Part shown: positions 9,022 through 20,671 of the stretch, piece after piece
Numbering within the stretch: position 1 is the first letter of the stretch
Layout: each line of letters opens with the position of its first letter
Assembly: GCA_001687465.1 (NCBI GenBank)
Contig: LVLI01000930.1
Coordinates: 1-29,281, forward strand
Direction of reading: 5' to 3'
From: Halocafeteria seosinensis
Lineage: Eukaryota; Sar; Bigyra; Bicosoecida
Length of the DNA stretch: 29,281 nucleotides
Notes under the pieces: model-generated
Told to the model about the DNA's origin: nothing
Seen by the model: only the letters and a program-made list of their open reading frames with translations
The model's database searches: none
Made by a program: the position numbers and the translations under genes

Positions 9022-11621
9022 ACGTCCTTTACAGGGGTGTTTTCGGTGTTCCGTATTCGTCGCTCTAGCCATTGCCGCTGAGCAAACCTCAGTGGGCTCA
9101 CAGCTCTCTGTGGCGATTCAGTCTTGCTGCTCTTATCGTGTGGAGTACTACTTGAATTATTTGTCCGGGGGATACCGTTAGACTGGGAATCCTTTCGTTT
9201 CATTCTCTGCTGCTCCTTGGTTTTCGATTTGCTCCGCGAGTGAGGATACCCTCTCCACTGTGCTGGAGAAGTAGATCTTGAGCTAGGGCGTCTCTTCTTG
9301 GGCGACTCGGTAAACGTAGATGCCTCGGTACGCTTTGGTGAGCGCTTCCGTTGCCACATATCATTTCGCATGAGAATTAGAGACGAAGGATTCCCTGACG
9401 ATGCCGCTTTCCAGTAGTATTCTCCTTGGCTTGGACGAACGCCACAACGCGATACTGTCGTTGCTGTTAGTTGTTGCGACTGGTAAAGACGATGCCGCCT
9501 CCTTAGTTCGCTCAAGTCGTGAAGTGGAGGTATTTCTACAATCTGCGCAGAATCGACAGATAAATGCGGCAGTCGTCTTGAAGAGTCGTTGCCCTGAGAT
9601 ACCCGGTGATCTGTGGTTAAGGTCTTCGACCTCCTCTTTGACGGAGACTGTTGTTCGATGGCGTTTACCTTAGAAGATACCACCAGTGGAGCGACTCCAT
9701 GGGAGAGAACTGAGGCAGCGATAGACAAGTCGGCCGGAGAAGGGCTCTTCTTGACGTAATAGACGGAATTAATAGAAAAGTTCGAAGCGCTCTTACGGCG
9801 CTCTTTCCCCTGATATTTGTGAATGGAGATACTTTGTATTCCTTGTTGAAGAAGCGACGATTCTTTGGATAACGAGTCCAAAGAATTCGATCGCGATCGT
9901 TGCGAAGCCGCTTGCTGCATCCCTTGAGTTGTCTCTTCTGACCGCGACCTGTGTGGAGCCGCTTGTTGCATCTCTTGAGCAGTATCGTCAGTCCGAGATC
10001 TATGTGGAGCCGCTTGTTGTACCACTTGGGTAGTATCCTCAGACCGTGATCTGTATGCAGCCGCTTGTTGCATCTCTGGAGTTCTACCTTCAGACGGTGA
10101 TCTGTTTGACGCTTGTTGCATGTCTTGGGTAATATCCCCACTCTTATCCGATGTTTTGGAAGCCACTTCACCATTATTGTTTGCGAGCCCTCTTGGCGGA
10201 GGGTTCGGTGGTGGTGGTGTACCGCTCATATTCCTCCTTATTCGATTAGCTCTGGACTTTCTTTTGTTTGAATCCACATCCTTCATTGTCTCTGTCGTGA
10301 CCGGTGACGGAGAAGTGGAGGAGGAAAATGAAGCGGAAGTGGAGGACAAAACAGTGCAGGTATGTTCACTTCCGGTCGTGATTTCGCTGCTCAGGGAGGT
10401 TTGCACAGTGGAATACATATGTTGGGCTGCACTTTCTTGAGTCGTTGAGCTGACATCCTTTCTGTCTAAAATTGTTGCACTGGGCAAACCTGAAGGAGAG
10501 GAAGCACGGCGATAGCCCTTTCGCGATGTGGTTTCTCTGTCGCTTTTATCCTCACTTTCCGTTTTGTGTGTTGATGTACTCCGTGTGAAAGGTTCGCTAC
10601 TTGTACTGCTGATCGTGTTCCCAGTATCGGCTGGCCGTGAACTAGGTGCCGCTGTCTGCATCGTCGTCTTGGCAGTGGTAAGAACCGTGAAGCCCCTCAC
10701 CGTCTCAGTCGCGCTATCCTGCGCAGAGGTGAGTTGTTGATTTTGCCGACGAATGATCATCTCCCGAGCTTCTTGCAGGAGATCTTCAATGCTATGCGAT
10801 AGTTCCGTGCTTATCTCTGCTTGCTTTGATTTAATTTGCTTATATTGAGTTTCATCATCTTCCTCAGACAACTGAGCATCCGTCACCTCGTGATTTTTGT
10901 CTGAGGCGTTTCTCTCTGTCGTAGACGCACTGGAAGTCAACCTTATTCCTGACGTTGTTTCGGCTATCATCTGAGGGTTCTCTGGGAGCCTAGAAGTGAC
11001 CGAATCAGCCACCTTACGAACTGGCGATCTCGCTTGGAGAGTGCCCTCTGTAGACCGCTGAATTTCAGTTGCAGCGTCCTTGAGAGAAGTATAAAGCGAA
11101 TTATACAGTTCCTTGAGCTCTTTAACCGTCCTATTCGTATCCTCTATTTGTCTTGCTTTCTTCTCATCCATCATCTGCATTTTGTCAAGCGTTTCTTTTC
11201 CCTCTCTGTACATTTGATTGCACGCCATAATCTCTCTATTAAGGGCCTCGACTTCCTCCTCTTCGCTCTCCAACGCCTCACTTCCCAAGGGTGGTGGGGG
11301 CGGTGGTGATGAAAGCTCCAGCATGTTCGTCTTTGACAATAACGGATCCCGTTGTTGGCGTATGTCGTCATCACTGATTTCATTCCGATAACGCAAGGGA
11401 TACAACATTTGCCGGCCGGAGGTTCCTGGAGACGGCTTTTTCGGTTTAGGTTTACTGCTGATTCCTTGCATGGCTTTATCAACGTATTTTTCAGGAGACA
11501 TGTGCACGTGTCTCTCGGGCGTTGACTGTGGTTGCCGTAGGGATGACGTGCGTCCTTGTCCGTGCTCTTGGTGTGAACGCCCCCGCCTTAAGGGGCTGTT
11601 GTACATCATCCATTCCTCCAT
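9009..11621 (-). CDS. disordered coiled-coil protein with 17-aa repeats
   Basis: A single uninterrupted frame of 870 residues; I do not recognise the family. The N-terminus has a basic SPLRRGRS patch and a polyproline run (about 105-111). A charged, predicted coiled coil follows at about 113-190 (EVEALNREIMACNQMYREGK onward). The rest is Ser/Thr/Gln-rich and probably disordered. About five copies of a 17-residue unit (MQQAAPHRSRSEETTQG type) lie near the middle and match the 51-bp DNA repeat at 9908-10140. Basic SP/RS-rich segments near the C-terminus (SPKKRRPSSRSTSPAQW) look like nuclear-localisation or microtubule-binding patches and phosphorylation targets. It is divergent from the giant CH-domain gene, with which it shares an N-terminal motif, and overlaps PYROXD1 tail to tail. 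A scaffold or cytoskeletal role is only a guess. Confidence 0.78.
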   Translation of the reverse strand: MEEWMMYNSPLRRGRSHQEHGQGRTSSLRQPQSTPERHVHMSPEKYVDKAMQGISSKPKPKKPSPGTSGRQMLYPLRYRNEISDDDIRQQRDPLLSKTNMLELSSPPPPPPLGSEALESEEEEVEALNREIMACNQMYREGKETLDKMQMMDEKKARQIEDTNRTVKELKELYNSLYTSLKDAATEIQRSTEGTLQARSPVRKVADSVTSRLPENPQMIAETTSGIRLTSSASTTERNASDKNHEVTDAQLSEEDDETQYKQIKSKQAEISTELSHSIEDLLQEAREMIIRRQNQQLTSAQDSATETVRGFTVLTTAKTTMQTAAPSSRPADTGNTISSTSSEPFTRSTSTHKTESEDKSDRETTSRKGYRRASSPSGLPSATILDRKDVSSTTQESAAQHMYSTVQTSLSSEITTGSEHTCTVLSSTSASFSSSTSPSPVTTETMKDVDSNKRKSRANRIRRNMSGTPPPPNPPPRGLANNNGEVASKTSDKSGDITQDMQQASNRSPSEGRTPEMQQAAAYRSRSEDTTQVVQQAAPHRSRTDDTAQEMQQAAPHRSRSEETTQGMQQAASQRSRSNSLDSLSKESSLLQQGIQSISIHKYQGKERRKSASNFSINSVYYVKKSPSPADLSIAASVLSHGVAPLVVSSKVNAIEQQSPSKRRSKTLTTDHRVSQGNDSSRRLPHLSVDSAQIVEIPPLHDLSELRRRHRLYQSQQLTATTVSRCGVRPSQGEYYWKAASSGNPSSLILMRNDMWQRKRSPKRTEASTFTESPKKRRPSSRSTSPAQWRGYPHSRSKSKTKEQQRMKRKDSQSNGIPRTNNSSSTPHDKSSKTESPQRAVSPLRFAQRQWLERRIRNTENTPVKDVQSK
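9908..10140 (-). repeat. 51-bp tandem repeat inside coding sequence
   Basis: Units start at 9908, 9959, 10010 and 10061, with a partial fifth at about 10110. Three are exactly 51 bp, and one of about 48 bp has lost a codon. Each carries a CCGCTTGTTG-type start on the plus strand. Because 51 is a multiple of three, copy number can change without breaking the frame. Confidence 0.9.
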
Positions 11622-12252
11622 TGCAAGTCGGGCAATAGCTAAGTTAAGCTAGGTCGGTCCCCCCAACCGATACCCGGTTGATGTTTGTTCTAATTTTTTT
11701 CCGAGCACCCCCTGTCAAAAATTTCCCGCGAGAGTATCCTATTCTAAACCTCGGCTCTATCGGCACTAAGTTTAGCAAAATAAACGCATTGAACATACAT
11801 AAAAATACTTAAGTTCCAGGTTTGCGCGCGTCAAATGTGGAGTTCCACTCTTTACGCAAGACGCACCACCACCACAAGCGCCTATCACGTTCAACTCCAG
11901 CCATTCATGGTCAACTGATCCATTCAAGCCAATGCAGTTTGTGGGTACTTCTTGATATCTGGGGCGCTGGGAGCCTTGTAAACGAATGGAGGGATCAGGT
12001 TGCGACGGCGGTCGCACTTTGCGACCGCATGCATATGCACCGGAATCCGGGTTCATAGTGTGCTAAGCATAAGCACGACTGAGACTATTCACTATGCTAA
12101 TGTATTAGTGTTTTGGTAATGATGGGAGTGCGTTTATGGAATGGAAGCTGTGTCCGCATACACACCGTTCTGAAGACCTCATATACCGGCGCTTCATCGC
12201 CCCATTCATTCACCGTTAATGAAGGAGACTTAATTGCTCATATTAGCACGCT
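11622..12252. promoter_or_regulatory. shared divergent upstream region with GC hairpin
   Basis: These 631 bp separate the start codons of the disordered coiled-coil gene (-) and the giant CH-domain gene (+). I see no convincing additional gene. The segment contains short C and T homopolymers near 11655-11710 and a G+C-rich hairpin at 12008-12028. Both promoters should be here. Confidence 0.5.
12008..12028. repeat. 9-bp perfect hairpin, 3-nt loop
   Basis: GCGGTCGCA at 12008-12016 pairs with TGCGACCGC at 12020-12028 around a CTT loop. It sits about 225 bp upstream of the start codon at 12253. It could be a binding site for a dimeric factor or a leader structure; nothing else in the sequence decides. 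Confidence 0.6.
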
Positions 12253-15200
12253 ATGTATCCCAAATTAAGGCGAGGCCGCTCTTACAAGAGCAGCAACTTT
12301 TTAACAGGGAGCCCCAGTTCTGAGAAAACCAGTGGTGGCTTGGCCACCACTGCTCCCGGGAATGTTTCATTTTACTCGGTCGGTGGTACTGAGGAAGTGG
12401 TGGATAAGACAGATGTTTCCCCTTCAGAAACTTCGCCCATTTTGGCAGAGTCGCCAGCGAGAAAAAATGGACAAGGGGACGCAACGGCCGCTTCGCCTTT
12501 CAGAGGTACGTTGAGCGAAGTTCGTCCCAGTAACAGCAACATACGGACAACAAATGAGGCCAGTCAACAACGGCTACGCAAAAACGGTTCCTCGTATACA
12601 AGTCAACCGAGTGACTCGAAATCGAAAGAGCCGGTCGACGTTAACCAATTTTTCGAAGATGAATTAACTTCGCTGTCCTCGCTCCAAGGGTACGCCAGCT
12701 CGACGCTACAGGATCAGGGGGGATCAAAGTCAACGACAGACAATGAAGAGCAATCTGAACAGCAGCAAGATCTGGGAAAGCGTCTTGCTAAGGTTAGACA
12801 TATCAATACGAAGGAACCAACGGAAAGCAGTACGTACTGTTTTGTTGTCCGGAGTAGTGGAATAGTCTCAAATATTCATAACACTTGCAGATAAACTGAG
12901 CGTTAAGAACAACATTAAGTACACAATGCCAGAAGAGAAGGTAGACAGACTCTTGACGCTATCCAACAAAGCGCTTAATATGATTGATGTACAATCAGAA
13001 GTGCCGCGAACGACACGGAGACGCAGCAGCTTTTCGTTTGAAGAAACTCAAGTTGATGATTCTATCCAAGAAGCGGATGATGCATATAAAGTGAAAGCTC
13101 AACATGCGTCTGTCAAGTCTGCGCGGGCAAAAGTAGCTCTTCGTATTCTCGAATATGTGTTTGAGAAACTCCATGATTACAGCGGAGTTCTCAGACTCGT
13201 TAGCGAAGCCCTTCAGTGTGCATTGTATCGGGACGAGGAGCAGGCTCTGGATGTTTCTGAGCCCAGGACGATTTCGATCCCAGAATGCTACAGTGCTAGG
13301 GAGAATAATGAAGAAAAGGCAAAGCTGTACAACAGTGAAATTACGCGTGTTATAGCCACTGCCGTGACGAGGCTCAGTGATAGGGATCCGGACGAAGGAC
13401 TGGAAAGCGAAGTGGAATTCCAGCGGCGATGGACCTCAGAGCTTCAATCGCTTCTAGAAGAAGAAGAGGTCGCTACTTCAGAAGCTCCGACCCTAGGTGC
13501 GGGAAGTTTAACAGGGCCCTCGATGGTTGACATGCGTATGGACAACAGCACTTATTGTAGTGAAGGCCCGCGCCTAGCATTGGTAAGTGTAGTTCGAAAC
13601 TGTGGCCAGGAAAGTATTTGGTGTTGTGCCTAATCATGCTTTACAGGTGAATCACAAATTCTCTCTACTCAATAACCGCCTATCCGAAGAAAATAGTCGT
13701 CTTCAGGTGATGAGCTCCCGTGTCGAAGGAATAATGCGTAAAATTACCAATCGATGGAAGCGAACGATTCTTGTGCAAACTTTTCGAACATGGAGGGAGA
13801 ATGCAGCCAAATATCGAGTGCAGCTTCGAAAGATTCATAGCATCCTCTTAAGGTGAGTCGTTTTACCGGTGCTCAAGCGATGTTCAGAACTGTATAATAT
13901 ACCTCCACCATCTTCTACAGGGCTTCATTAAGTCGCTTGAAACGAGTGTCATTTCAAGAATGGTCTCGATATGTGAAGCGGAAGCGATGGCAGCGAATCG
14001 AAGAGGAGGCGAATAAATTAATGCAGTCAGTGACGCATCTCACGCAAGAACGGGATCGAATGTGCGAGCATGTAAGCCGGTCCTCCTTCTTTCTGTCGTA
14101 TCACTCACGCTACTAAGAACCACTGCTCCAGGTTGGAGAGCTAGAAAATGCTAGGAAGGAAGCTTTGAAGAGGAGACAGGACCTCCAGCAGTCCATCTCG
14201 GAACTAAGCGAGGACCTTAAGACGAGTAAGTAGTTTGCTGCAACTTCATTCAGTCACGTACAAACATGCATCGTATTGGTATGGCAGAAAAGGAAAAACT
14301 GAATGATAATACCGAATATCACTTACGCTCGTCCACTCGTGCCTGGATTCGATTTGCGGATGCGTCCTTTGAAGCACAAGTGAAATCCTGTTCTGTTACG
14401 CTCGAAACTCTTTCTGGTCCTCTTCCTGAGTGTGCTCCTGTTCACGGAATCAATGAGCATTGCTCCCTCGCTGTGTCTGACTCTGCATCCAACAGTATGG
14501 GGTTTGGTGATTTTGGCAGAACGAAGCCTAGCGAAAATCAAGACGATCAGCAGATGGGTCCTTACGCTGAGGACTTGGCTTCTGAAGAAGCCCCAGAAGA
14601 TAGGCGAAGACGATCCAAGGTGGGTACGGATCAAGATCCAACCATGTACCAAGAAGCCCCGGAGATAAAAGGCTTCCGCTTGGACATTGGGAATGATCAA
14701 GGTTTCGAAAAACAGTATGTTGTTAATCCGGTATTGCTTTTAACACCACAAGAGATCGCAGCCGCTAAAGCAGCAACGTCAAAAGACGACCATGGTGAGA
14801 GACTTCCGCTAGACACTGTAGCTCAGCAAAGCAGTCTTCCGGAACTTCCTCCGTTTGAACAAGAATGTCTTAGAACACTTGCATCGTTGCCCTTTGATGT
14901 TCTTTTGTTGCGATGGGTCAATTTCCACACTCATAATGGAAATGTTGGACTCTGGAGAGACTGGTGGAGGTTGTGGTATCGAGAAGTTACGGCTCCAAAA
15001 GCTAATGCCAGTGTTGGTGTGCGGGACCTACGCAAGAAAGTCAAAAAACACGCTCGCCGTTCCACGAAGGTACCGCGGCGAAGGAGCGTCCTCGCAAGAC
15101 GGGTCAGTCAGGCAAGCTCTGGTGGTGGCAGTATGCCAGAGCAGAGCCGTTCCCGGACGCAAAGTTCGGCGAGCTCTATGAGTGGGAAGAGTCGGAGTGT

Positions 15201-18200
15201 AGCCCAAAGCGGAGTAGATTATAACGAAGCTAGCCCGGCAGTGTTTAAGGCCTTAGTGGAAGCTACCGTTCCATTCCCTGCCGAAGATGCCATTCTGATG
15301 AGCAGCAGCTCCTACGGGCACGTCCGTTTTGGCGAAGTAGTTGACTCGGCCATTGAGCGCCGCTCTTCTTATAACGTTCGATCTTCAAGAAAACCGATGG
15401 AGCGCTTAGAGCTATCGAACGGTATGATTCAACTCGATCCGAGCTTCACTTTTACGGAACAGCAAAGTGCGAGTGATGCCTCCCAATTGCTTGACATGCA
15501 CATTTGGTGTTATGGACTGCTCAATTCCATCCCACGTGACTCCTGGAAACTGTTGCCCCTCAGGAGAAAGATCGAAAAGGCCGCGGGGGTCGTACAGGAG
15601 GAAGAAGCCAACACAGCTAAAACAGGGGCTGAGGTGGCGGATTCGGCTGTGGAGGATCATAGCTCAGCAGAGAAGGAGCTCAACGAGCAAATCAAGGAGG
15701 AATCTGAGTGGAGAGGTTCGGTCATGCAAATCGAGAATTTTGGAAACTCGCTCAGCGGGGGCGATGCATACGCACTACTCTTGCATAGAGTGAGTGTGAG
15801 CAACTCTTTTAGTATGACGCAGCTGAGCACATGTCGGGAGCTACTTTATCCGGTGGATAACCTCTCTCGCGAGGGCTCCTACAACCCGGCATCAGTAGAG
15901 TGGCAATTTTCTCCGAAAGAGAAACGCTCGAAGTCGCGACAAAGGAGAAGCTCCGCTGGATACGCTTCGACAAAAGGGCGTGAGGCAAGTTCGGACAAGG
16001 GCGCTCTCACGGCTGTTGCAAAGGACAGTTCGTATTTGGTATACGTCGACCGCGACAGAATTCGAGTACAGCTGCAGGTACCTAGCGTATTTCCTACTTG
16101 TTCTCGTCCTTCTAGGGCAGGTTCAAGCTCCGCTTCCCAGAAAACAGATTTCGAGAATATCATGCGAGATACCAGGAAATCCCAGCGTTCAAATGCATGC
16201 CTCGTTCCATTTCCTACTGCGTTGCCGCAGTTCCCACCGGTGCTGTCTCAGGTTGATGACACTGGTCGTGCACGAGAGATTATAGAATATCTCATCCGTA
16301 TCGGCTGTCCAAAAGGGCTACTCAAGAAAGAGCACGTAATGCAAAGTGAAAAGTTCACCATGCGGAACTTAATCGCTGTTGCCTTTATAATGAGTCGGTG
16401 GCCTGAGCTACGTTGCCCAGATGGCTGGTGTACTTTTCCCAGGGACTCCAGTGAAGACCACCGACAGACAAGTATGCCAGGTGAAGAAAGTACCCAAGGA
16501 ACAGAATCAAATTTTTCTAGCACTGACGATGATAACAAAAAGAGCAGCATTCATACCCGTATTTTTAGTGGGAAAAGTGTGGACCCACTGCTCCCATTCC
16601 ACGTTATCGCCGACCATGATTGGGATTTCGAGGAAGAAAAGAGGAAGCTACTGAACCGAATGGACAACCTTATGGCGGTTGGTGATGATACAATGCTTGC
16701 ACACCCTTGTACGCTCAAACGAGTAATGGAAATACTCACACGGCTTCGCTTGGAATGGCGCAGCTACGTCACTGCCGTGATGATGATTTCCTCGCCTACA
16801 GATAGGGCCGATGAGACATTAAGCATAAACCCGGATGATGAAGATATACCAAAGTTATCAAAACTCGCCGAAGGAGAAGAATTCCACTCCGACTTCTTGG
16901 AGAGGGCTCACAATCTTGCGGAAAACTGGCGCTCAGCAGCCCGAATTGACACAATTGATCATCCCTGGTATGACCCACAGCTTCGTAAGAACGTCATGGA
17001 CTCGCGACCAGTCACGTTAGCGGCTGTGGCGTTACAGCACGTCCGGGACGTCGCCGACGAAGCAGTCACAGTGCGCCGGCTTAGGTCATCTATGTGGACG
17101 AGGCTAAGAGAACATATCCAGTCCGCCAGTTGGAGTCTCGTGCGTTCCCTGACTCAGTCCGCCTCTCATGGCCCTCACTCGATCCCAAAAGACCCTCCAA
17201 AGTCTGGTTTAGAAGAAACGAATAAGACCCCATTTACCGACGAAGAAGACGGCCTTACAATCATTGACCGAGGGGCCGTTCGTGTCTATCATGCTTATGC
17301 GATAGCTCCGTTGAGTATGCTGAACCCTATCGCTCCAGTATATCTCTTCGTGAGTGATCCCGAATGGCTACCGGCAGATGTGACAGCTCCCACTATACAA
17401 CAAGCCACCCGTTTGACCCTGGATTATACACAGCAACGACAGGTGGTTTCGAAGGTTATGTCGCAGGATCCGGATCTTGTCATGCGGACACTAAAAGAAC
17501 AGTCTATATTCGAAGCGTCTGGTCTGCCTGATGATCCCCAAAACGTACGCGACTTTGCAAAGGGAGCTACTAGGGCTATCATTTCTTTGATTAGCATCAT
17601 ATCCGATCAACTTCAGAACTGGCACAAGCTCACCCAACAGGTGTTTCTTCACTATGCGGCCACAGCGGAGGGAGATGCGGATACTATGGATTGGAAAGAG
17701 TTCCTCGGATTCGCCAAGGAGTGCAGAATAATGAGACGCGATGAAGAAGAAGAAAAAATTCGTGAATCCCTCCGCAAGAAGAAACAGAAAGGACCGGTTG
17801 GTCCAATTCGTCAAGGAGGCGGAGCAGGAATGGGCAAGTTCTCTGTTTTAGTAAGCACAGGAGGAAAGTCAACACTAGTACAAAGACCGAGTAGCGCGGA
17901 TGACTATAGCAAGGTTCCTAAGAGTGGTCTAACAAGGAGAGAGCTTCGAAGCTGCTTCATTGAAAGCGTAGCTGACGAGAAAAAGCGAGATCAGCTCCGC
18001 GCGCAAGAGAGTGACAGTGATCCGTTTTGGGAACCAGACGCAGAACTTGGGCAAAGTGAATTTGTGAGTTTAGTAGTGCGAACAGCGGTGAAATATTTCC
18101 GCCGTGAGAGAATCGCCGAACGTGCGCAATCCAGGATCGAAGAGGAGAGGAAAAAGCGGGACAAAGCACGGGAGAGCACTCAACATGCCCCTCAAGCTGG

Positions 18201-20616
18201 AAACGTCCAAGCAGGTGGTTTGGCGATTGCCGCCAAGTTACGGGAAGGGAAGATGACTCCAGACGACTTTCTTAAGTTGAAGCGAGAACGACCCGATTTG
18301 TTCAATGCTGTTAGACGTGGAGATTACGGTATCGACCTCAAATTGACAGCGGACGGAATGATGCAGCAATTGCAACAGAAGAATAAACAGCAAGCGAAGG
18401 CTTCTAAGGAAAGGCAGCAAGCCAGTGATCACGAACAGGATCCGAAACAGTCAAACGACGGATCTACCAAACCCTCCCAGGCTTCGGATACAGATGATTT
18501 CAAGTCAGCAGTCAAAACTTCACCCGTTGGATCGTCTTCCCACGGAGAGGACTCGTCGGCTGATGTGCCGTCTGCCAAACGCTCTCAGCCTCCCCCTTCA
18601 GATAAGCTCGCGGCGAACACTGCAACGGAGGGGCCTTCTTCCATTAGTAAAGACTCATCGGTCTCAGAAGGCGCTACTGGCGACACCACTTCCCATAGAG
18701 AAGAGTTCACTGAGCATTCTCAGCATCACGTCGCCGACGAGCATGAGTTGGACACGCATGATATCCGAACGTCTGAAACTGCCGACAGCCATCATTCCGA
18801 TACTCATTCTATTGGAGAATTCTCCACGAAACGTGACAGAGAGAGGGATGTTGCGTTTTCATTTACCCCCGAGTCATCTAGGGGAAGCAGGCTCTCTACA
18901 GGGGAGAACGAACAAGAAATAGCTGAAGTCCGGGTGGAGGAGGAACCTGTCAAGGATAAGGATGCGTCAGGCAAGGAAGGTACGAATGGGGACGAAATGG
19001 AACAAGCGGAAGAACAAGATCTTCCGGAGGAGCATTCTCCAGAAGATCCCGAGCAGACTGATAAGAGGCGAGTGACGTTTCAGGAGCCAGTTGAAGCACA
19101 GAAACCGCGTCGAGCTTCTATGGTTTCGGAAGACGCTCCTGATCCCTTCCAGACTACTGATGCTTATGAACATGATTTCAACGGCGATAAGGTTCAATTT
19201 GGAAAGTTCCACTACTACACGGAAGATTCAGTTACAAATCATGTACATGAAAACATCCGTCAAGTGGCTGCTGTAGATCACCCGAAAAGGAACCTAATGG
19301 TGCTTACTATCCACCCCTCCGTTGCGTACGAAGCGTTCATGAACTGGTTTGTGCTACGGTACGCCTGCCGTTCTCAACAAAGCGACTGGAATCAAGAGCT
19401 TAAGAAACCCGCGATGAGGGCAGTCTATAGAAAATACCACGACAGGCTCACGAATATGTTCTCTGCCTATATACATAAACGAGCATACCGCCTGAAAAAG
19501 ACTTTGAAGAGGAATAGGCCGAACGAGATATCCCCAGAGGAAGTTGACTCCGTTGTCGCAGCTGGAGCTGGAGCGATGACTATAAATGACGTTTGCGATC
19601 TCCTGAGAATGAGCGGATTGCTGCTTAGCAAGAAGAAGAAAAAGCAGGCGGAAAAGGCTCGCGACCGTACAACTGTCACGGGAGCTATTTCGGAATCGTC
19701 TATGAAACACTGTATGCTGTTTGATATCCGCGGCGCCGTTAGTCAATGTGGTATGCTAAAAGGTCTAGATTTGCTAACTGCTATTATGAAAGTTGTTGAT
19801 TCCAATAGGCTCATTGCCAGTGGAGAATATGTATATAATGTAGATGTGGAACTACTTTATGATTCCCGGAAGATATTTCGTTTGAAGCGGTTTCGAAAAT
19901 TACTGTTGCGAGAAGGCATTACCAGAGTGGAGGGTATTAGGCTGTTCCAGTTTGTTCCAACCTTGATGCGAGTGGACAAAGACCTGGCTCATGCAGTCTT
20001 GGCGCCAAGTGAACTTCCGTTGTGGCGTCTCGCTAGATCCCATAGGTCTTCTTATTACTACCTCGTTCGAGAGGAGGACACAGAGCACCCAAAAAAGGAG
20101 AAAGGGGAAGTGGGCGGTGAACTCGAGAATGAAAAGTCAGATCAAGAAGATTGGGACGACGTGTTCAATGTCGACGATTCCGAAGACGATGATGACCAAA
20201 GCGAGGAAGATAAGGCGAAGGAAGCGAAAACAAAGGAACCAGGAAAACGGAAGGGAAAGAAGGGGAAGGCCGAGAGCGAACAAATTCCTCCACCACCGTC
20301 AATTGGATTGGACGAGGAATTACAGTATGGCGAATTAATGGAACTGCTCCCGGCGCTGGCTGTACTGTATGACCCTCGACCACATGTGACGACAGAAAAG
20401 AAATTTAACTTGTTTATATCAAAATTCATCCCAGAGGAACTGCGTGCAAAGAAGGGGAAGCTCAAACGTCAACCTAGCAGCAAAAGAATGGATGCCGCTC
20501 CTGAAAGCTCACCTCCTGAGACAGTTGACGAGAAAGAGGAGACTGCTGATTCTCTTGAAGAAACCGCTATTGATGAGCCACCTATGCAAGATGACAACTA
20601 CAGTTTATCAGCATGA
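12253..20616 (+). CDS. giant CH-domain/EF-hand-like cytoskeletal protein
   Basis: Model: 12253-12829, 12891-13582, 13647-13852, 13921-14071, 14132-14225 and 14288-20616. Introns are 60-68 bp and all phases agree; 2,682 residues. About 1-420 is Ser-rich and mostly disordered. About 424-573 is coiled coil with two Sfi1-like motifs (VQTFRTWRENA, SFQEWSRYVKRKR), typical of centrin-binding repeats. A plastin-type CH domain follows in three pieces: VLLLRWVNFH (about 780), IENFGNSLSGGDAYALLLHR (about 1055-1075) and RAREIIEYLIRIGCPKGLL with LIAVAFIMSRW (about 1234-1280). An EF-hand-like segment is near 1700 (DTMDWKEFLGFAKEC), an acidic linker covers about 1945-2210, and a C-terminal EF-hand-like region ends with ELQYGELMELLPALAVL. 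These parts suggest a cytoskeletal or basal-body scaffold. The family as a whole I do not recognise. Confidence 0.85.
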
Positions 20617-20621
20617 TCTGA

Positions 20622-20627
20622 AATAAA
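20622..20627 (+). terminator. AATAAA poly(A) signal
   Basis: AATAAA begins six bases after the stop codon of the giant CH-domain gene. Cleavage normally occurs 10-30 nt downstream, which would place the 3' end at or inside the coding region of the convergent gene. The short spacer and the mirrored signal on the other strand make it credible. Confidence 0.6.
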
Positions 20628-20663
20628 GCTGGTCGTCGCGCAATCGTTCCAATGACTACAGAG

Positions 20664-20669
20664 TTTATT
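20664..20669 (-). terminator. AATAAA poly(A) signal (minus strand)
   Basis: Read on the minus strand, AATAAA lies three bases after the TAG stop (20674-20672) of the trypsin-fold gene. With the plus-strand signal at 20622 it forms a facing pair inside a 55-bp gap. Confidence 0.6.
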
Positions 20670-20671
20670 CA

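Noticed and set aside
14266-14268. ATG at 14266 as the start of a separate 2,116-residue protein
   Set aside because: It lies inside a 62-bp intron (14226-14287). Splicing there joins the coiled-coil exons to the CH-domain exon in phase, and the intron size fits its neighbours.
16078-16115. Possible mini-intron with GT...TCTAG inside the giant gene
   Set aside because: At 38 nt it is far below the other introns, and its removal would shift the frame.
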